From Thermohalobaculum sp050043005 (lineage in GTDB: Bacteria; Pseudomonadota; Alphaproteobacteria; Rhodobacterales; Rhodobacteraceae), in contig JBHJIZ010000030.1 of assembly GCA_050043005.1 (NCBI GenBank), positions 1-64,000 on the forward strand: a stretch of 64,000 bases of DNA, given 5' to 3'. A model generated the notes under the pieces. That model was not told where the DNA came from. It did not search any database and was given only the letters and a program-made list of their open reading frames with translations. Every line of letters begins with the position of its first letter. Positions within the stretch are counted from its first letter, which is position 1. Position numbers and translations under genes: made by a program. Shown here in pieces: positions 18,201 to 26,179 of the stretch.

Positions 18201-18575
18201 GGTCTGATGCCGATGATGTTCGCCACGTCCCTGGACTTCGCAACCGGGACGATTTCGCAGAACGCTCCGACGGCGCTCTGGTGGGTTCAGCTTGCAACCG
18301 CCGTCGTTTTCGGACTGGGCATCGCCACAGTTCTGACACTGGTTGTGACCCCGTCAGCACTGGCGGCACGCGTATGGGTGGAACGCTTCCTCGGGGCCTC
18401 ACTGCGGCAAGTGGCTTTCGGATTTCTCAGCCGCAACGCACGCGCACGGGTGCGCGCCGATCGCCAGTTGAGCCGCGCGCTCCGCAAGGAGACACCCGGC
18501 GAGTTGATCTTTGATCCCGACAACTGGCCGGGCCTGCCATCACCGCCGAAGCAAATCCCGGGTCCGGCTGAATGA
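15261..18575 (+). CDS. RND-family efflux permease
   Basis: Proton-driven inner-membrane pump of 1104 residues with the AcrB/HAE1 plan: first helix near residues 10-28, a periplasmic porter loop, a helix bundle at about 330-500, a second porter loop and a second bundle at about 865-1025. The essential TM4 acidic residue is present in LAVGMLVDGAIVVVEYADKE. It is translationally coupled to the adaptor gene through ATGA. Substrate cannot be told from sequence; metal-pump signatures of CusA were not noticed. The 80-residue tail after the last helix is basic then proline-rich and extends beyond the usual end. Confidence 0.93.
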   Translation: MTGLVNWCTERARMVLGFVVISISAGLFSYYSLPREGAPNIDVPVLYVSVPLPGVSAADSERLLVKPLETRLQGIDSLKKMTGIASLGHAGVLLEFEQDWDKQPVMLDVRDEVDRAKAEFPDSAEEPTINEVNLSEFPILVVSLSGEVPERTLLRLAKDLQRDLEADDRVLEAELPGHRDELLEILIDPLKMESYNVTAAELLAVIERNNQLVAAGSIESETAAFSVSVPGAFETAAEVCALPVKVNGDRVVRLCDVAEGRRTFADADGTARYNGETSISLQVSKRLGENIIATVEGARGIVDNAVAKWPAPLQQAVNVELSMDESIPVNSMVEQLESAVFTAIILVMIVVLATLGFRSAILVGIAIPSSFLLSFALMNVVGLPINNMVMFGLILAVGMLVDGAIVVVEYADKEISAGQGPMRAYTAAAKRMFWPIVASTATTLCAFVPMLFWPGVAGQFMSLLPTTLIFVLSASLIVALIFLPVLGGLSGRIARAFERLLPKRRRPTRRDPSRRTLFGRIVALIVMNPVGPFVAIGAAVGFMIVSIAAFSENGRGTEFFVETDAERALVYVRARGNLGLTEADKLVRIVEDRVRAVDGIQSVFAFSGVGGLQGAPGQQGPQDTIGQIQIELVSWRERGPGKDILTEIRNRTNDLPGIYVEVSEQKDGPAQGKPVQLELRSNDWEALQAAAATARAKMDATPGLINIDDTRPLPGIDWEITVDRATAGRFGADVATVGPLVQLVTRGALLGTYRPEDSDDELDIRMRFPEGDRLLSTLDQLKVPTNQGQVPLSNFIQRAPVQQLAEINRRDTERFFLVRAAVDENVDGVTDVGMIEQLEDWIAEETPFPPTVSAEFTGDRQEQAETMDFLVVAFSAALGLMFVILLAQFNSLYNSVLVLSAVVMSVAGVLIGMLVMDQKFSIIMTGTGVVALAGIVVNNNIVLIDTFQALLKQMRPLDAIVRTAEERIRPVLLTTITTMAGLMPMMFATSLDFATGTISQNAPTALWWVQLATAVVFGLGIATVLTLVVTPSALAARVWVERFLGASLRQVAFGFLSRNARARVRADRQLSRALRKETPGELIFDPDNWPGLPSPPKQIPGPAE

Positions 18576-18597
18576 TGCCGGACTCTGCGGTTGGTCC

Positions 18598-19203
18598 TCA
18601 GTAGAAGCGGTAGTATCGGTAGGCCGGCGTCCAATACCCGTAATATCTGATCCTGTACCAATAGGGATGCGTATACAGGCTCCGCCACCGCCGTAGACGA
18701 GTCTGGAAGGCTTGTTCATCAGCGCGGCCGGCCTCAGCCTCCTTCAACAGCTCGGCAGATTCCTTGTCGCCGCGCGATGCCGCCATGGACAGCCAACGCT
18801 GCGCCTCGTTGTAGTCAGCGCCGGTTTCCTCGAGGCCAGTAAGGTATAATCGACCCAGCGCCATTTGCGCACGAAGGTCACCGCGTTCTCCAGCATCGCG
18901 CATCCACCGGATCGCCTCCCAGCTGTTCTGGCGCAGACCGTCGCCGCGCATGAAACGCAGTCCCAGATCGAATGCTGCGCGAGGATCAGATTCAGCCGCC
19001 AGTGTCAGCGAGGCAAGACGCCCCTCAGGATCCGGGTTCGGCACTGCCGTGCTTGGATCGAACGTCGCCGAATCTGTCGACCGCTCTGAGCATCCCGATG
19101 AGTCGCAGATTTCGACAGTGTCGCGCGACGGAGCAGGCGAGACGCACGCAGTAAGTGCCGAAGCGAGACATGCTCCAGCCAGGATTTTTGTGAGTTTTAC
19201 CAC
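18598..19203 (-). CDS. Small Sel1-repeat lipoprotein with Tyr/Arg-rich tail
   Basis: 201 residues with a lipoprotein signal (LAGACLASALTAC, cleavage before Cys20). The start is GTG 19201-19203 with GGAG seven bases upstream. The middle (about residues 70-155) has two or three Sel1/TPR-like helical repeats, for example AAFDLGLRFMRGDGL and AQMALGRLYLTGLEE. The last 30 residues are striking for tyrosine and arginine (YWYRIRYYGYW, AYRYYRFY). It is divergent from the CsgG-like lipoprotein gene across a 117-base AT-rich spacer, so the two may share control and act together at the envelope. Its 3' end converges on the RND permease with a 22-base gap. Precise function unknown. Confidence 0.75.
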   Translation of the reverse strand: MVKLTKILAGACLASALTACVSPAPSRDTVEICDSSGCSERSTDSATFDPSTAVPNPDPEGRLASLTLAAESDPRAAFDLGLRFMRGDGLRQNSWEAIRWMRDAGERGDLRAQMALGRLYLTGLEETGADYNEAQRWLSMAASRGDKESAELLKEAEAGRADEQAFQTRLRRWRSLYTHPYWYRIRYYGYWTPAYRYYRFY

Positions 19204-19320
19204 AATTTTTCTCCAGAACAGAAGAATTAAGCAATTTCTTTTACTATTATTGATGATTTTTCACAAGTTTCGACTACTCTGAGCGCATCGTTTTTTTGAA
19301 GCGCACGAAGGAGAAGCTTA

Positions 19321-20148
19321 ATGCGTAGCGCAGGTAAATTGGTGGCCAGCAGCACCGTTCTCATGCTGTTGGCGGGATGCCTTGGCGGGGGATCGGTTAG
19401 CCAGGGCACCGGATCGACAGCCGTGTCCGGGTCGGCTGCCGGAGGGGCAAGTGTCGGCGCATCTGACCTCGAACGTTGTGCCGAACCGTTGGGAACGATT
19501 GCTGTCGATGATGGACGGGCCGCAAACTGGTATGGCGGTTTCACGCGAGCGACCGGTGTAACCAACATCGAACCGTTGCTGCGTTTGGCCGTGCAGCAGT
19601 CGAATTGCTTCGTGATCACGTCGATCGGGAACAACCGGCTCGACTCACGGATTTCGAACATCACGCAAAAGCAACGGAACTCCGGCGAGTTCCGGGCAGG
19701 TTCCCGGCAGCAGAAGGGTCAACGCGTCGCCGCAGACTACTACATGGAGCCCGCGATCATCATCAACAACGATGCTGTCGGTGGGATCGGTGCATCGGCT
19801 GCGGGCCTCCTTGGCGGCGTTGCCGGAGCGATCGGCGGAGCATTGCAAACCAAGAACTCAGTCGTGACACTGTCTTTGTTCGACATCAGAAGCCAGGTCC
19901 AGATCAGCGCCTCCGAGGGAAGTTCAACGGCGACCAATTTCGGTGCCGCAATAGGGGGCCTGGGGTTTGGCGGCAGCGGCTTCGGTGGAGGCGCGCTCAG
20001 CGGTTTCTCGCGTACACCTGAAGGCAAGGCAACAGTCGCAGCCTTCCTCGATGCCTACAACGGAATGGTGATCGCACTGCGGAACTACGAGGTTCAGAAC
20101 GTTCGGGGCGGTCTCGGTCGTGGCGGCTCACTGAAGGTCGGTAACTAG
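19321..20148 (+). CDS. CsgG/HfaB-like outer-membrane lipoprotein
   Basis: 275 residues with a lipoprotein signal ending LMLLAGC (Cys20). After a Gly/Ser linker the mature part begins RCAEPLGTIAVDDGR and follows the CsgG-type core: a helix before NCFVITS, a TQKQRN segment, a strand DYYMEPAIII and another VVTLSLFDIRSQVQIS. CsgG-family proteins form export pores for curli or holdfast proteins, or act as LpoB-type regulators. The glycine-rich inserts (GLLGGVAGAIGGAL and GGLGFGGSGFGGGALSG) are unusual and could form a membrane hairpin. The start ATG 19321 follows AAGGAGAAGCTTA, and a strong stem-loop follows the stop. No curli subunit gene is nearby. Confidence 0.65.
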   Translation: MRSAGKLVASSTVLMLLAGCLGGGSVSQGTGSTAVSGSAAGGASVGASDLERCAEPLGTIAVDDGRAANWYGGFTRATGVTNIEPLLRLAVQQSNCFVITSIGNNRLDSRISNITQKQRNSGEFRAGSRQQKGQRVAADYYMEPAIIINNDAVGGIGASAAGLLGGVAGAIGGALQTKNSVVTLSLFDIRSQVQISASEGSSTATNFGAAIGGLGFGGSGFGGGALSGFSRTPEGKATVAAFLDAYNGMVIALRNYEVQNVRGGLGRGGSLKVGN

Positions 20149-20167
20149 GCTCTCTTCAAAACGATCT

Positions 20168-20193
20168 GGTCGGAGGGTTTCTCTCCTCCGACC
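20168..20193 (+). terminator. Stem-loop after the CsgG-like gene
   Basis: A perfect 9-base stem (GGTCGGAGG 20168-20176, CCTCCGACC 20185-20193) with an 8-base loop starts 19 bases past the stop. The U-run is poor (GTTAACT), but the position and stem suggest a transcription terminator. Confidence 0.6.
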
Positions 20194-20282
20194 GTTAACT
20201 TGCGCCGTTCACCCAATGCCATCATGCGGTGAGCCTTCAGCAAATCTCGCCGCGATCCTTGGCAGCCCATCCGGTACAGTCA

Positions 20283-22085
20283 CTATCCGGTTATGGTCTC
20301 TTCTGTCTCCTGCCGCCGCCAAAGAGTGGCATACTGCCCGCCCAGCGCCAGCAACTCGTCGTGACTGCCGCGCTCGACAATCCGACCCTCGCCCAACACG
20401 ATGATCTCGTCAGCATCGACCACGGTCGACAAGCGATGGGCAATCATAAGGACCGTGCGCCCCTGCCCTAGCCGCTTCAACTCGGACTGGATCTCGCGCT
20501 CTGTGGCGGTATCCAGCGCCGACGTTGCCTCGTCGAGAATCAGGATCGAAGGGTTCTTCAGGATCGTCCGCGCAATTGCGACGCGTTGTTTCTCGCCGCC
20601 AGACAGCTTCAGGCCGCGTTCTCCGACTTGGGTGTCGTATCCGTCAGGCAGACCGTCGATGAACTCATGGATCCGCGCGGCTTTGGCGGCAGAGACGATT
20701 TCTTCGCGGTCGGCCTCGTCCTGACCGTAGCCGATGTTGTAGCCAATCGCGTCGTTGAACAGCACCGTATCTTGCGGGACGACGCCGATCGCGCGCCGGA
20801 CCGAGGCCTGCGTGACGGCGCGAAGGTCCTGACCATCAATCGTTACCGACCCGGCTGTCACGTCGTAGAAACGGAAGAGCAGCCGCGCCAAGGTTGACTT
20901 TCCCGCGCCCGATGGCCCGACAACCGCAACCGTTTGACCCGGCGGGATGCTGAAAGAGATGTCGCGCAGAATCGGCCGGTCCTCGGAATACGCAAAAGCG
21001 ACATTCTGGAACCGTACCTCTCCCTGGCCGGGCCGCAAAGCTTCAGCCCCCGGAGAGTCGATCACCTCGGGCCCCTGATCCGCCAGATCATACATCTCGC
21101 GCATATCCACCAGGGACTGACGGATCTCGCGGTAGACCGTTCCAAGGAAGTTCAGCGGTACTGTGATCTGGATCATGAAGGCGTTGATCATCACAAAGGA
21201 GCCAACCGTCAATTCCCCCGCAGCGACGCTTTGTGCCGTCATGAGCATGACCGCGATCATACCCGCGGCGAGGATCAGCGCCTGTCCCGTGTTCAAGAGC
21301 GCAAGCGAGGATGACGTCTTCAACGCTGCCTGCTGATACGCCGCCATCGAGCGGTCATAGCGATCAGCCTCGCGCGTTTCAGCCGAGAAGTACTTCACGG
21401 TCTCGTAGTTCAACAGGCTGTCGACAGCCTTCTGGTGCGCATCCTGATCCTGATCGTTCATCTCTTTGCGGATCTTCACGCGCCACTCTGTGATGCGGAA
21501 AGTGAACGCGATATAGGCTGCGATGGTTCCAATCATGACCGCGAGATATGGCCAGCCGAACTCAGTGAGGAAAATGACGCCGACAATGATCAGCTCGAGG
21601 ATCAGCGGCACGATCGAGAACAAAAGATACCGCAGTAGAAAGTCGATCGCCTTGATCCCGCGGTCGATGACGCGGCTTAGCGCGCCTGTCTTTCGGCTGA
21701 TGTGATAGTTCAGCGACAGCGCATGGACATGACGAAAAATCCGAATGCCAAGCTGGCGCAGGGCGTGTTGGCCGACCTTTGCAAAGACCAGATCTCGCAA
21801 TTGCTGGAACACTGTCCCGAACAACCGGCTCACGCCATAGGCAACAACAAGGAACACAGGCACGACGAGGACCGCCGCTTCGCCGGTCAGCGCGTCCACG
21901 GCATCGCGGTACAGGAACGGCGTGATCAGCACCGCGACCTTCGCCAGAACAAGGAATCCAAGTGCTATCACGACCCGAAGCCGCAGGTTCGGATGTTCGG
22001 CGGGCCAGAGATCCGGCAGCACCCGCATCAAAGTTCGAACGTCAGGAGTGCCTGCTGTCGTCATTGGTCGTCGGCCTCGGCGCAT
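20283..22085 (-). CDS. ABC half-transporter of the Atm1/HMT1 type (fused permease-ATPase)
   Basis: 600 residues: six transmembrane helices (about 35-330) then a nucleotide-binding domain with Walker A GPSGAGKSTLARLL, signature LSGGEKQRVAIARTI and Walker B ILILDEATSALD. The block VVPQDTVLFNDAIGYNIGYG is characteristic of the Atm1/ABCB7 branch, which exports glutathione-linked sulfur or metal conjugates. Start ATG 22083-22085 has GAGAGG 8 bases upstream; a second ATG seven codons in is possible. It lies 40 bases downstream of the LysM gene on the same strand. Confidence 0.9.
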   Translation of the reverse strand: MRRGRRPMTTAGTPDVRTLMRVLPDLWPAEHPNLRLRVVIALGFLVLAKVAVLITPFLYRDAVDALTGEAAVLVVPVFLVVAYGVSRLFGTVFQQLRDLVFAKVGQHALRQLGIRIFRHVHALSLNYHISRKTGALSRVIDRGIKAIDFLLRYLLFSIVPLILELIIVGVIFLTEFGWPYLAVMIGTIAAYIAFTFRITEWRVKIRKEMNDQDQDAHQKAVDSLLNYETVKYFSAETREADRYDRSMAAYQQAALKTSSSLALLNTGQALILAAGMIAVMLMTAQSVAAGELTVGSFVMINAFMIQITVPLNFLGTVYREIRQSLVDMREMYDLADQGPEVIDSPGAEALRPGQGEVRFQNVAFAYSEDRPILRDISFSIPPGQTVAVVGPSGAGKSTLARLLFRFYDVTAGSVTIDGQDLRAVTQASVRRAIGVVPQDTVLFNDAIGYNIGYGQDEADREEIVSAAKAARIHEFIDGLPDGYDTQVGERGLKLSGGEKQRVAIARTILKNPSILILDEATSALDTATEREIQSELKRLGQGRTVLMIAHRLSTVVDADEIIVLGEGRIVERGSHDELLALGGQYATLWRRQETEETITG

Positions 22086-22125
22086 GGTGATGACCTCTCA
22101 CGCCGGGCGGCGCGGGAGGGAGACC

Positions 22126-24024
22126 TCAGTCGGCGTCAACCAGCTCGGGTATCGTGAACACTTGACCGGGATATATAAGGTCAGGATCGCGGATCAACTT
22201 GGCATTCGCACCGTAGATCGTCGAGTATCGGATCCCGTCGCCATAAAACTGCTCGGCAATCCGCCAGAGCATGTCACCGCGCTGGATCACCACCTGGCGG
22301 TCTCGTACGACTTGCGGAGACAATCGAGAATACTCAAACGGTGTCTCGATCCGGCTGGTTACCTCTCCGGCAGAGCCGATCTCGTCCATGCGGAACAGTT
22401 TGATTGCCTCCGCATCCCCTGTGGCAGACGTCCAGGCCCAGCGACCATCCGCGTCGACCCGGATATCGCCCACCTGCCGACCGTTCGCATAGATCCGAAC
22501 GGTGCGGCCTGGAAGACCGCGCCCAGACAGCACAACCGCGCCCGCATCGTCATACGTGATGCTGTCCAACACAACACCAGCGATGTCTCTCGCCTCGGGC
22601 TGCAACAGCGCAAGCGAGTCCCGCTTGGGCTGCACCAATGTGGGCGCGGCGTCTGGCGCGTTCGACGGCAGGATGATCACCGGCGCGCTGACCGCATATT
22701 GCTGCGATGGCCCTTGCCGGGACCCTGATGCGGCGGGTGGCTCGGATGAGTTGATCTCCTCTTGGGTAGTGAGTGAGGACACCGCATTAATGCTTGGACC
22801 GGTTCCCGCGCCATCCGTCGTCGCAGTGTTCGCGCCAACAGCCCGGTCGGTACCAGTTGACGGCAAGGTAAGCCCGCCAATGCCAGTCGATACCTCTGGT
22901 GCATCATCAGACAGCGCTGAGTCCGTCGGCTCGTCCGCTCTACGGGGCACGTCGTTCGAAGGTTCATCCGACGAGCCAGCCGTCGCAATCTTCGGGGGCG
23001 CCGCTGGATCGCCGATGCTCTCTTCGCCTTGCTGCTTTCCGTCGTGATCAGTGACCGCCGGATCCTCGATCTGCGTCCGCAGTTCGAGCTTCTGCGCGTC
23101 GCGGCTGAGCGTTGCGAAGACGATGGCGACGAACTGTCCGGATGCGTCGGCGACGGCTTCACCGACAACTTCGCCATTCAAAAGGACTTCGACTCGCTCC
23201 TCCGGCTCGGCTGTTCCAGCGATCACGGTCTGACCGTCGCTGTCGACACGCACGACATCGAAACTTGGACCTGCGGGAGCTTCCTGCATCCGATCTGGGT
23301 CCTGATCCGTGGTCAGCGCCCTGCCACCGTCAAGGGTCCCAACTTGCGCATCACTCACGTCGGGGGTGGTTCCCGCTTTGCTCTCGCTCGACGGAGCGGC
23401 TGCAATCTCGTCGTCTAGTTGCGCTGGTTGGTCGACCATGGGCAACGCCGCTCGCGCCTCGGTACCGACACCGGAGGCTCCGGTCGGTACACGTGATCGA
23501 TCGGATGATTGCGACGCGGCACTCAGACTCGACGTCGTGTTGCCACCAGGCGGGAGCACCGCCAATGCGCCGACTGATCCCGTGGGCGGGGATTGGCTTA
23601 CTTCCGGTTGCTCAACCAAAGGAGCAAGGCTCTCGGTGTCGGTCTCTGCCTTCGGTGCGCTTCCGATCTGCAGGTTTACCCCAGAGGGTTCGCCACTCTC
23701 AGGCTCGGAATTCGCCCGACCGAGACTGTCTTCTTCGGTTCGAGAAGCGATGGCCTGTTCCGACAAATCGACCGGGGTATTTGTCGCCTCTTGCTCGACC
23801 TGAACCGTCGAAGCGGAGGTTTCAGTCTGGCGGCTGGACTCCGCGTTGGCATCGTCATCAGAGGTCAGCCGATTCTGCTCGATCACGACGCTGACCGGGC
23901 CGTCGCCCGAGTCGTCCTGCGAGACCGGGCTCTGCTGCTCCGGCGCCAACATCGCATAGATCACGGCAGCGACGGCAGCGGCCGAGGCGCCACCGAACAG
24001 CCAACCGATTATTCTCAGTGTCAT
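22126..24024 (-). CDS. LysM-domain envelope protein with bacterial Ig-like modules
   Basis: 632 residues. An N-terminal membrane anchor (IIGWLFGGASAAAVAAVIYA, residues 5-24) is followed by a long Ser/Thr/Glu/Asp-rich disordered stretch. Two Ig-like modules share the pattern IAGTAEPEERVEVLLNGEVV (about residue 260) and LSGRGLPGRTVRIYANGRQV (about 500), each ending in an aspartate/glycine loop. A single LysM domain lies at the C-terminus (about 578-630, QRGDMLWRIAEQFYGDG), which should bind peptidoglycan. The order anchor, flexible spacer, Ig, LysM suggests a periplasmic tether or divisome-associated protein. It is upstream of the Atm1-type gene and divergent from the LOG gene. Confidence 0.8.
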   Translation of the reverse strand: MTLRIIGWLFGGASAAAVAAVIYAMLAPEQQSPVSQDDSGDGPVSVVIEQNRLTSDDDANAESSRQTETSASTVQVEQEATNTPVDLSEQAIASRTEEDSLGRANSEPESGEPSGVNLQIGSAPKAETDTESLAPLVEQPEVSQSPPTGSVGALAVLPPGGNTTSSLSAASQSSDRSRVPTGASGVGTEARAALPMVDQPAQLDDEIAAAPSSESKAGTTPDVSDAQVGTLDGGRALTTDQDPDRMQEAPAGPSFDVVRVDSDGQTVIAGTAEPEERVEVLLNGEVVGEAVADASGQFVAIVFATLSRDAQKLELRTQIEDPAVTDHDGKQQGEESIGDPAAPPKIATAGSSDEPSNDVPRRADEPTDSALSDDAPEVSTGIGGLTLPSTGTDRAVGANTATTDGAGTGPSINAVSSLTTQEEINSSEPPAASGSRQGPSQQYAVSAPVIILPSNAPDAAPTLVQPKRDSLALLQPEARDIAGVVLDSITYDDAGAVVLSGRGLPGRTVRIYANGRQVGDIRVDADGRWAWTSATGDAEAIKLFRMDEIGSAGEVTSRIETPFEYSRLSPQVVRDRQVVIQRGDMLWRIAEQFYGDGIRYSTIYGANAKLIRDPDLIYPGQVFTIPELVDAD

Positions 24025-24120
24025 GACAACACCTTAGCATATTGCGCCGCCGCCGCGCCCTACCCTGTCATTCTTTTGTCGTGTAGAACATCCGGAACGT
24101 CAAAACAAATCGGGAATAGC

Positions 24121-24672
24121 ATGGCGCCCACCCCCCTTTCAGTCTGTCTGTTCTGCGGCTCGCGCCCCGGCAACCGGCCCGAATTTACTGCGACCGGACA
24201 GGAGCTTGGCCAAAGACTCGCAGCAGCCGGGCACAGGCTCGTCTATGGTGCCGGAGACCGTGGCCTGATGGGCGAGACCGCGCGCGCGATGCAGCTGGCG
24301 GGCGGGCATGTCACGGGCGTGATCCCGCAACACCTGGTCGATGCCGAGATCGGCAAAACCGATGTCGATGACTACATCGTGACCGACAACATGCATCAGC
24401 GGAAGATGCTGATGTTCGAACGCTCGGATGCCGTGGTGACCTTGCCCGGTGGCCCGGGAACACTGGATGAGTTGATTGAAGTGCTGACCTGGCGGCAATT
24501 GGGATTGCACGCAAAGCCCGTCGTGCTGATCAATGTTGGCGGATACTGGGATCCTCTGATCGCCTTGCTACGAAGTACGATCGACCATGCTTTCGCCGAT
24601 GAGAGCTTCTTGGAGTTCCTGACCGTCGTACCGGATGCGGGCGCCGCCGTCGACGCTTTGGGGCATGGTTGA
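24121..24672 (+). CDS. LOG-family protein (TIGR00730), cytokinin-riboside 5'-monophosphate phosphoribohydrolase-like
   Basis: 183 residues from ATG 24121 (MAPTPLSVCLFCGSRPG). The family hydrolyses nucleoside 5'-monophosphates such as AMP or cytokinin nucleotides to free base. The diagnostic PGGxGTxxE motif reads LPGGPGTLDELIEVLTWRQL, with upstream YGAGDRGLMGETA and the MHQRKMLMFERSDA block containing the conserved arginine and lysine. The reading frame is open far upstream in antisense to the LysM gene, but the homology begins at this ATG. It is divergent from the LysM gene and converges on sodB. Confidence 0.9.
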   Translation: MAPTPLSVCLFCGSRPGNRPEFTATGQELGQRLAAAGHRLVYGAGDRGLMGETARAMQLAGGHVTGVIPQHLVDAEIGKTDVDDYIVTDNMHQRKMLMFERSDAVVTLPGGPGTLDELIEVLTWRQLGLHAKPVVLINVGGYWDPLIALLRSTIDHAFADESFLEFLTVVPDAGAAVDALGHG

Positions 24673-24734
24673 CGCCAGAAAAGAAAAGCACCGACGTCAG
24701 CACGCCGGGGCTTTCAAATCCGATAGCGAAAAGC

Positions 24735-25337
24735 TCAGCTCATGCGGCTGGCGACGTTTTCCCAGTTGACCAAATTGTCCAGGAAGTTGGTCAGATACGC
24801 GGGCCGCTTGTTGCGAAAGTCGATGTAGTAGCTGTGCTCCCAAACGTCGCAGCCCAGCAGTGCAGTCTGGCCAAAGCAGAGCGGGTTCACACCGTTCTCG
24901 GTCTTTGTCACGGCCAAAGAGCCATCCGAGTTCTGAACGAGCCAGCACCAGCCCGAGCCGAACTGTCCGGCACCTGCGGCCGCGAACTGAGACTTGAATT
25001 CGTCAATCGAGCCAAACGCGTCGGTGACACCCTTTTCCAGCTCTGACGGCATCGCCGTGTTGCCGGGGCCCATCATTTCCCAGAACTGGTTGTGGTTCAA
25101 CATCTGGCTGGCGTTGTTGCAGCGCCCCGATTGCGCAACGGCACCGGACTCGTAAGTCGCAACGACGATCTCCTCCAGCGGCTTGCCTTCATGGCCCGAG
25201 CCCGCAAGCAGCTTGGCGCCATTGTCGGCATAGGCCTTGTGGTGCAGGTCGTGGTGGAATTCCATCGTCTCCTTCGACATGCCCATCGAAGCTAGAGCGT
25301 CGTGTGCATAGGGAAGATCGGGAAGTTCGAATGCCAT
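24735..25337 (-). CDS. sodB: Superoxide dismutase, Fe type
   Basis: Converts superoxide to oxygen and peroxide. 200 residues from ATG 25335-25337 (MAFELPDLPYAHDALA), with GAGGG upstream. Metal ligands are recognisable: the first histidine in METMEFHHDLHH-type sequence (about residue 28), the second in MLNHNQFWEMMGPG, and aspartate plus histidine in LLGCDVWEHSYYIDFRN. GSGWCWLVQ precedes them. The N-terminal FELPxLPYA start and the sequence pattern fit the iron class, though Fe/Mn choice cannot be proven by eye. Single gene, convergent with the LOG gene. Confidence 0.95.
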   Translation of the reverse strand: MAFELPDLPYAHDALASMGMSKETMEFHHDLHHKAYADNGAKLLAGSGHEGKPLEEIVVATYESGAVAQSGRCNNASQMLNHNQFWEMMGPGNTAMPSELEKGVTDAFGSIDEFKSQFAAAGAGQFGSGWCWLVQNSDGSLAVTKTENGVNPLCFGQTALLGCDVWEHSYYIDFRNKRPAYLTNFLDNLVNWENVASRMS

Positions 25338-25556
25338 GGGAGGTCCCTCTCTGTCGGTGGTTCTGCGCGAGGCTGCGCCCGATGGGCCGTATATAGCTTG
25401 GCTTGCAGGGGACGGAAGTGAAAATCGATCATGCACCGGATCGCGCAGTGTCGCGAGCATTGATCCAAGGTCGCGCAGCCCTGTTGCAATCGCCGGCGAC
25501 TTGCGGCACGGCGGCGACCCAGACGCGCGAGACCGTTGTCACAGCGGACAACCTGA

Positions 25557-26153
25557 ATGATCGAGAACCTTCTGACACTTCTGGCTGCGGCGCTTGCGCT
25601 GATGGGCAGTCCCGGTCCGGCGACGATGGCTTGTGCGGGGTTTGGCGCCGCATTCCCGTGGCGCGTCTCTGTCGGCCTGGTGGTTACGATTACATCGGGC
25701 ACGGCTACAGTCATTCTTTTGGTCGCGCTGGGTGTGACCGGCTTGATTACGGCAATCCCGGGAGCAGCGCCTGTTCTGACGGTCCTTGCGGGTCTCTACA
25801 TGGTTTACCTGGCCTGGAAGATCGCGACCGCGCCGCCCTTGGGTGCTCAGCGTGCGAACCGCGACACTCCTTCGCCTCTGGGCGTCTATGCCATGGCCAT
25901 CGCGAACCCGAAGGCCTATGCAGCCATGGGCGCCTTGTTCTCGGGATTTCCGCTGGTCGAGGATGATCCCGTCATGAATGGTGTCGTAAAGTGCGCGGTC
26001 CTGATTGCGCTCGCGCTGTCGGTGAACTTCGCTTGGATGGCAACGGGGGCCGCGCTGTCCGGGTGGATGCGCAATCCGCGCGCCAATCGAGCGCTGAATA
26101 TCACCTTTGCGCTGCTGCTTGCCGCTTCCGTGCTCGCGATGCTCTTCCTCTAG
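25557..26153 (+). CDS. LysE/RhtB-family amino-acid exporter
   Basis: 198 residues, about six hydrophobic helices, the typical length of this family. The N-terminus (LTLLAAALALMGSPGPATMAC) contains the family's PGP motif after helix 1. Members export amino acids such as lysine, threonine or homoserine. ATG 25557 was used. It reads away from sodB across 219 bases and ends 26 bases before the convergent gene at 26180-26824. Substrate not predictable. Confidence 0.88.
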   Translation: MIENLLTLLAAALALMGSPGPATMACAGFGAAFPWRVSVGLVVTITSGTATVILLVALGVTGLITAIPGAAPVLTVLAGLYMVYLAWKIATAPPLGAQRANRDTPSPLGVYAMAIANPKAYAAMGALFSGFPLVEDDPVMNGVVKCAVLIALALSVNFAWMATGAALSGWMRNPRANRALNITFALLLAASVLAMLFL

Positions 26154-26179
26154 CCGTTGTCTCCGACTGACCGTGGTGA

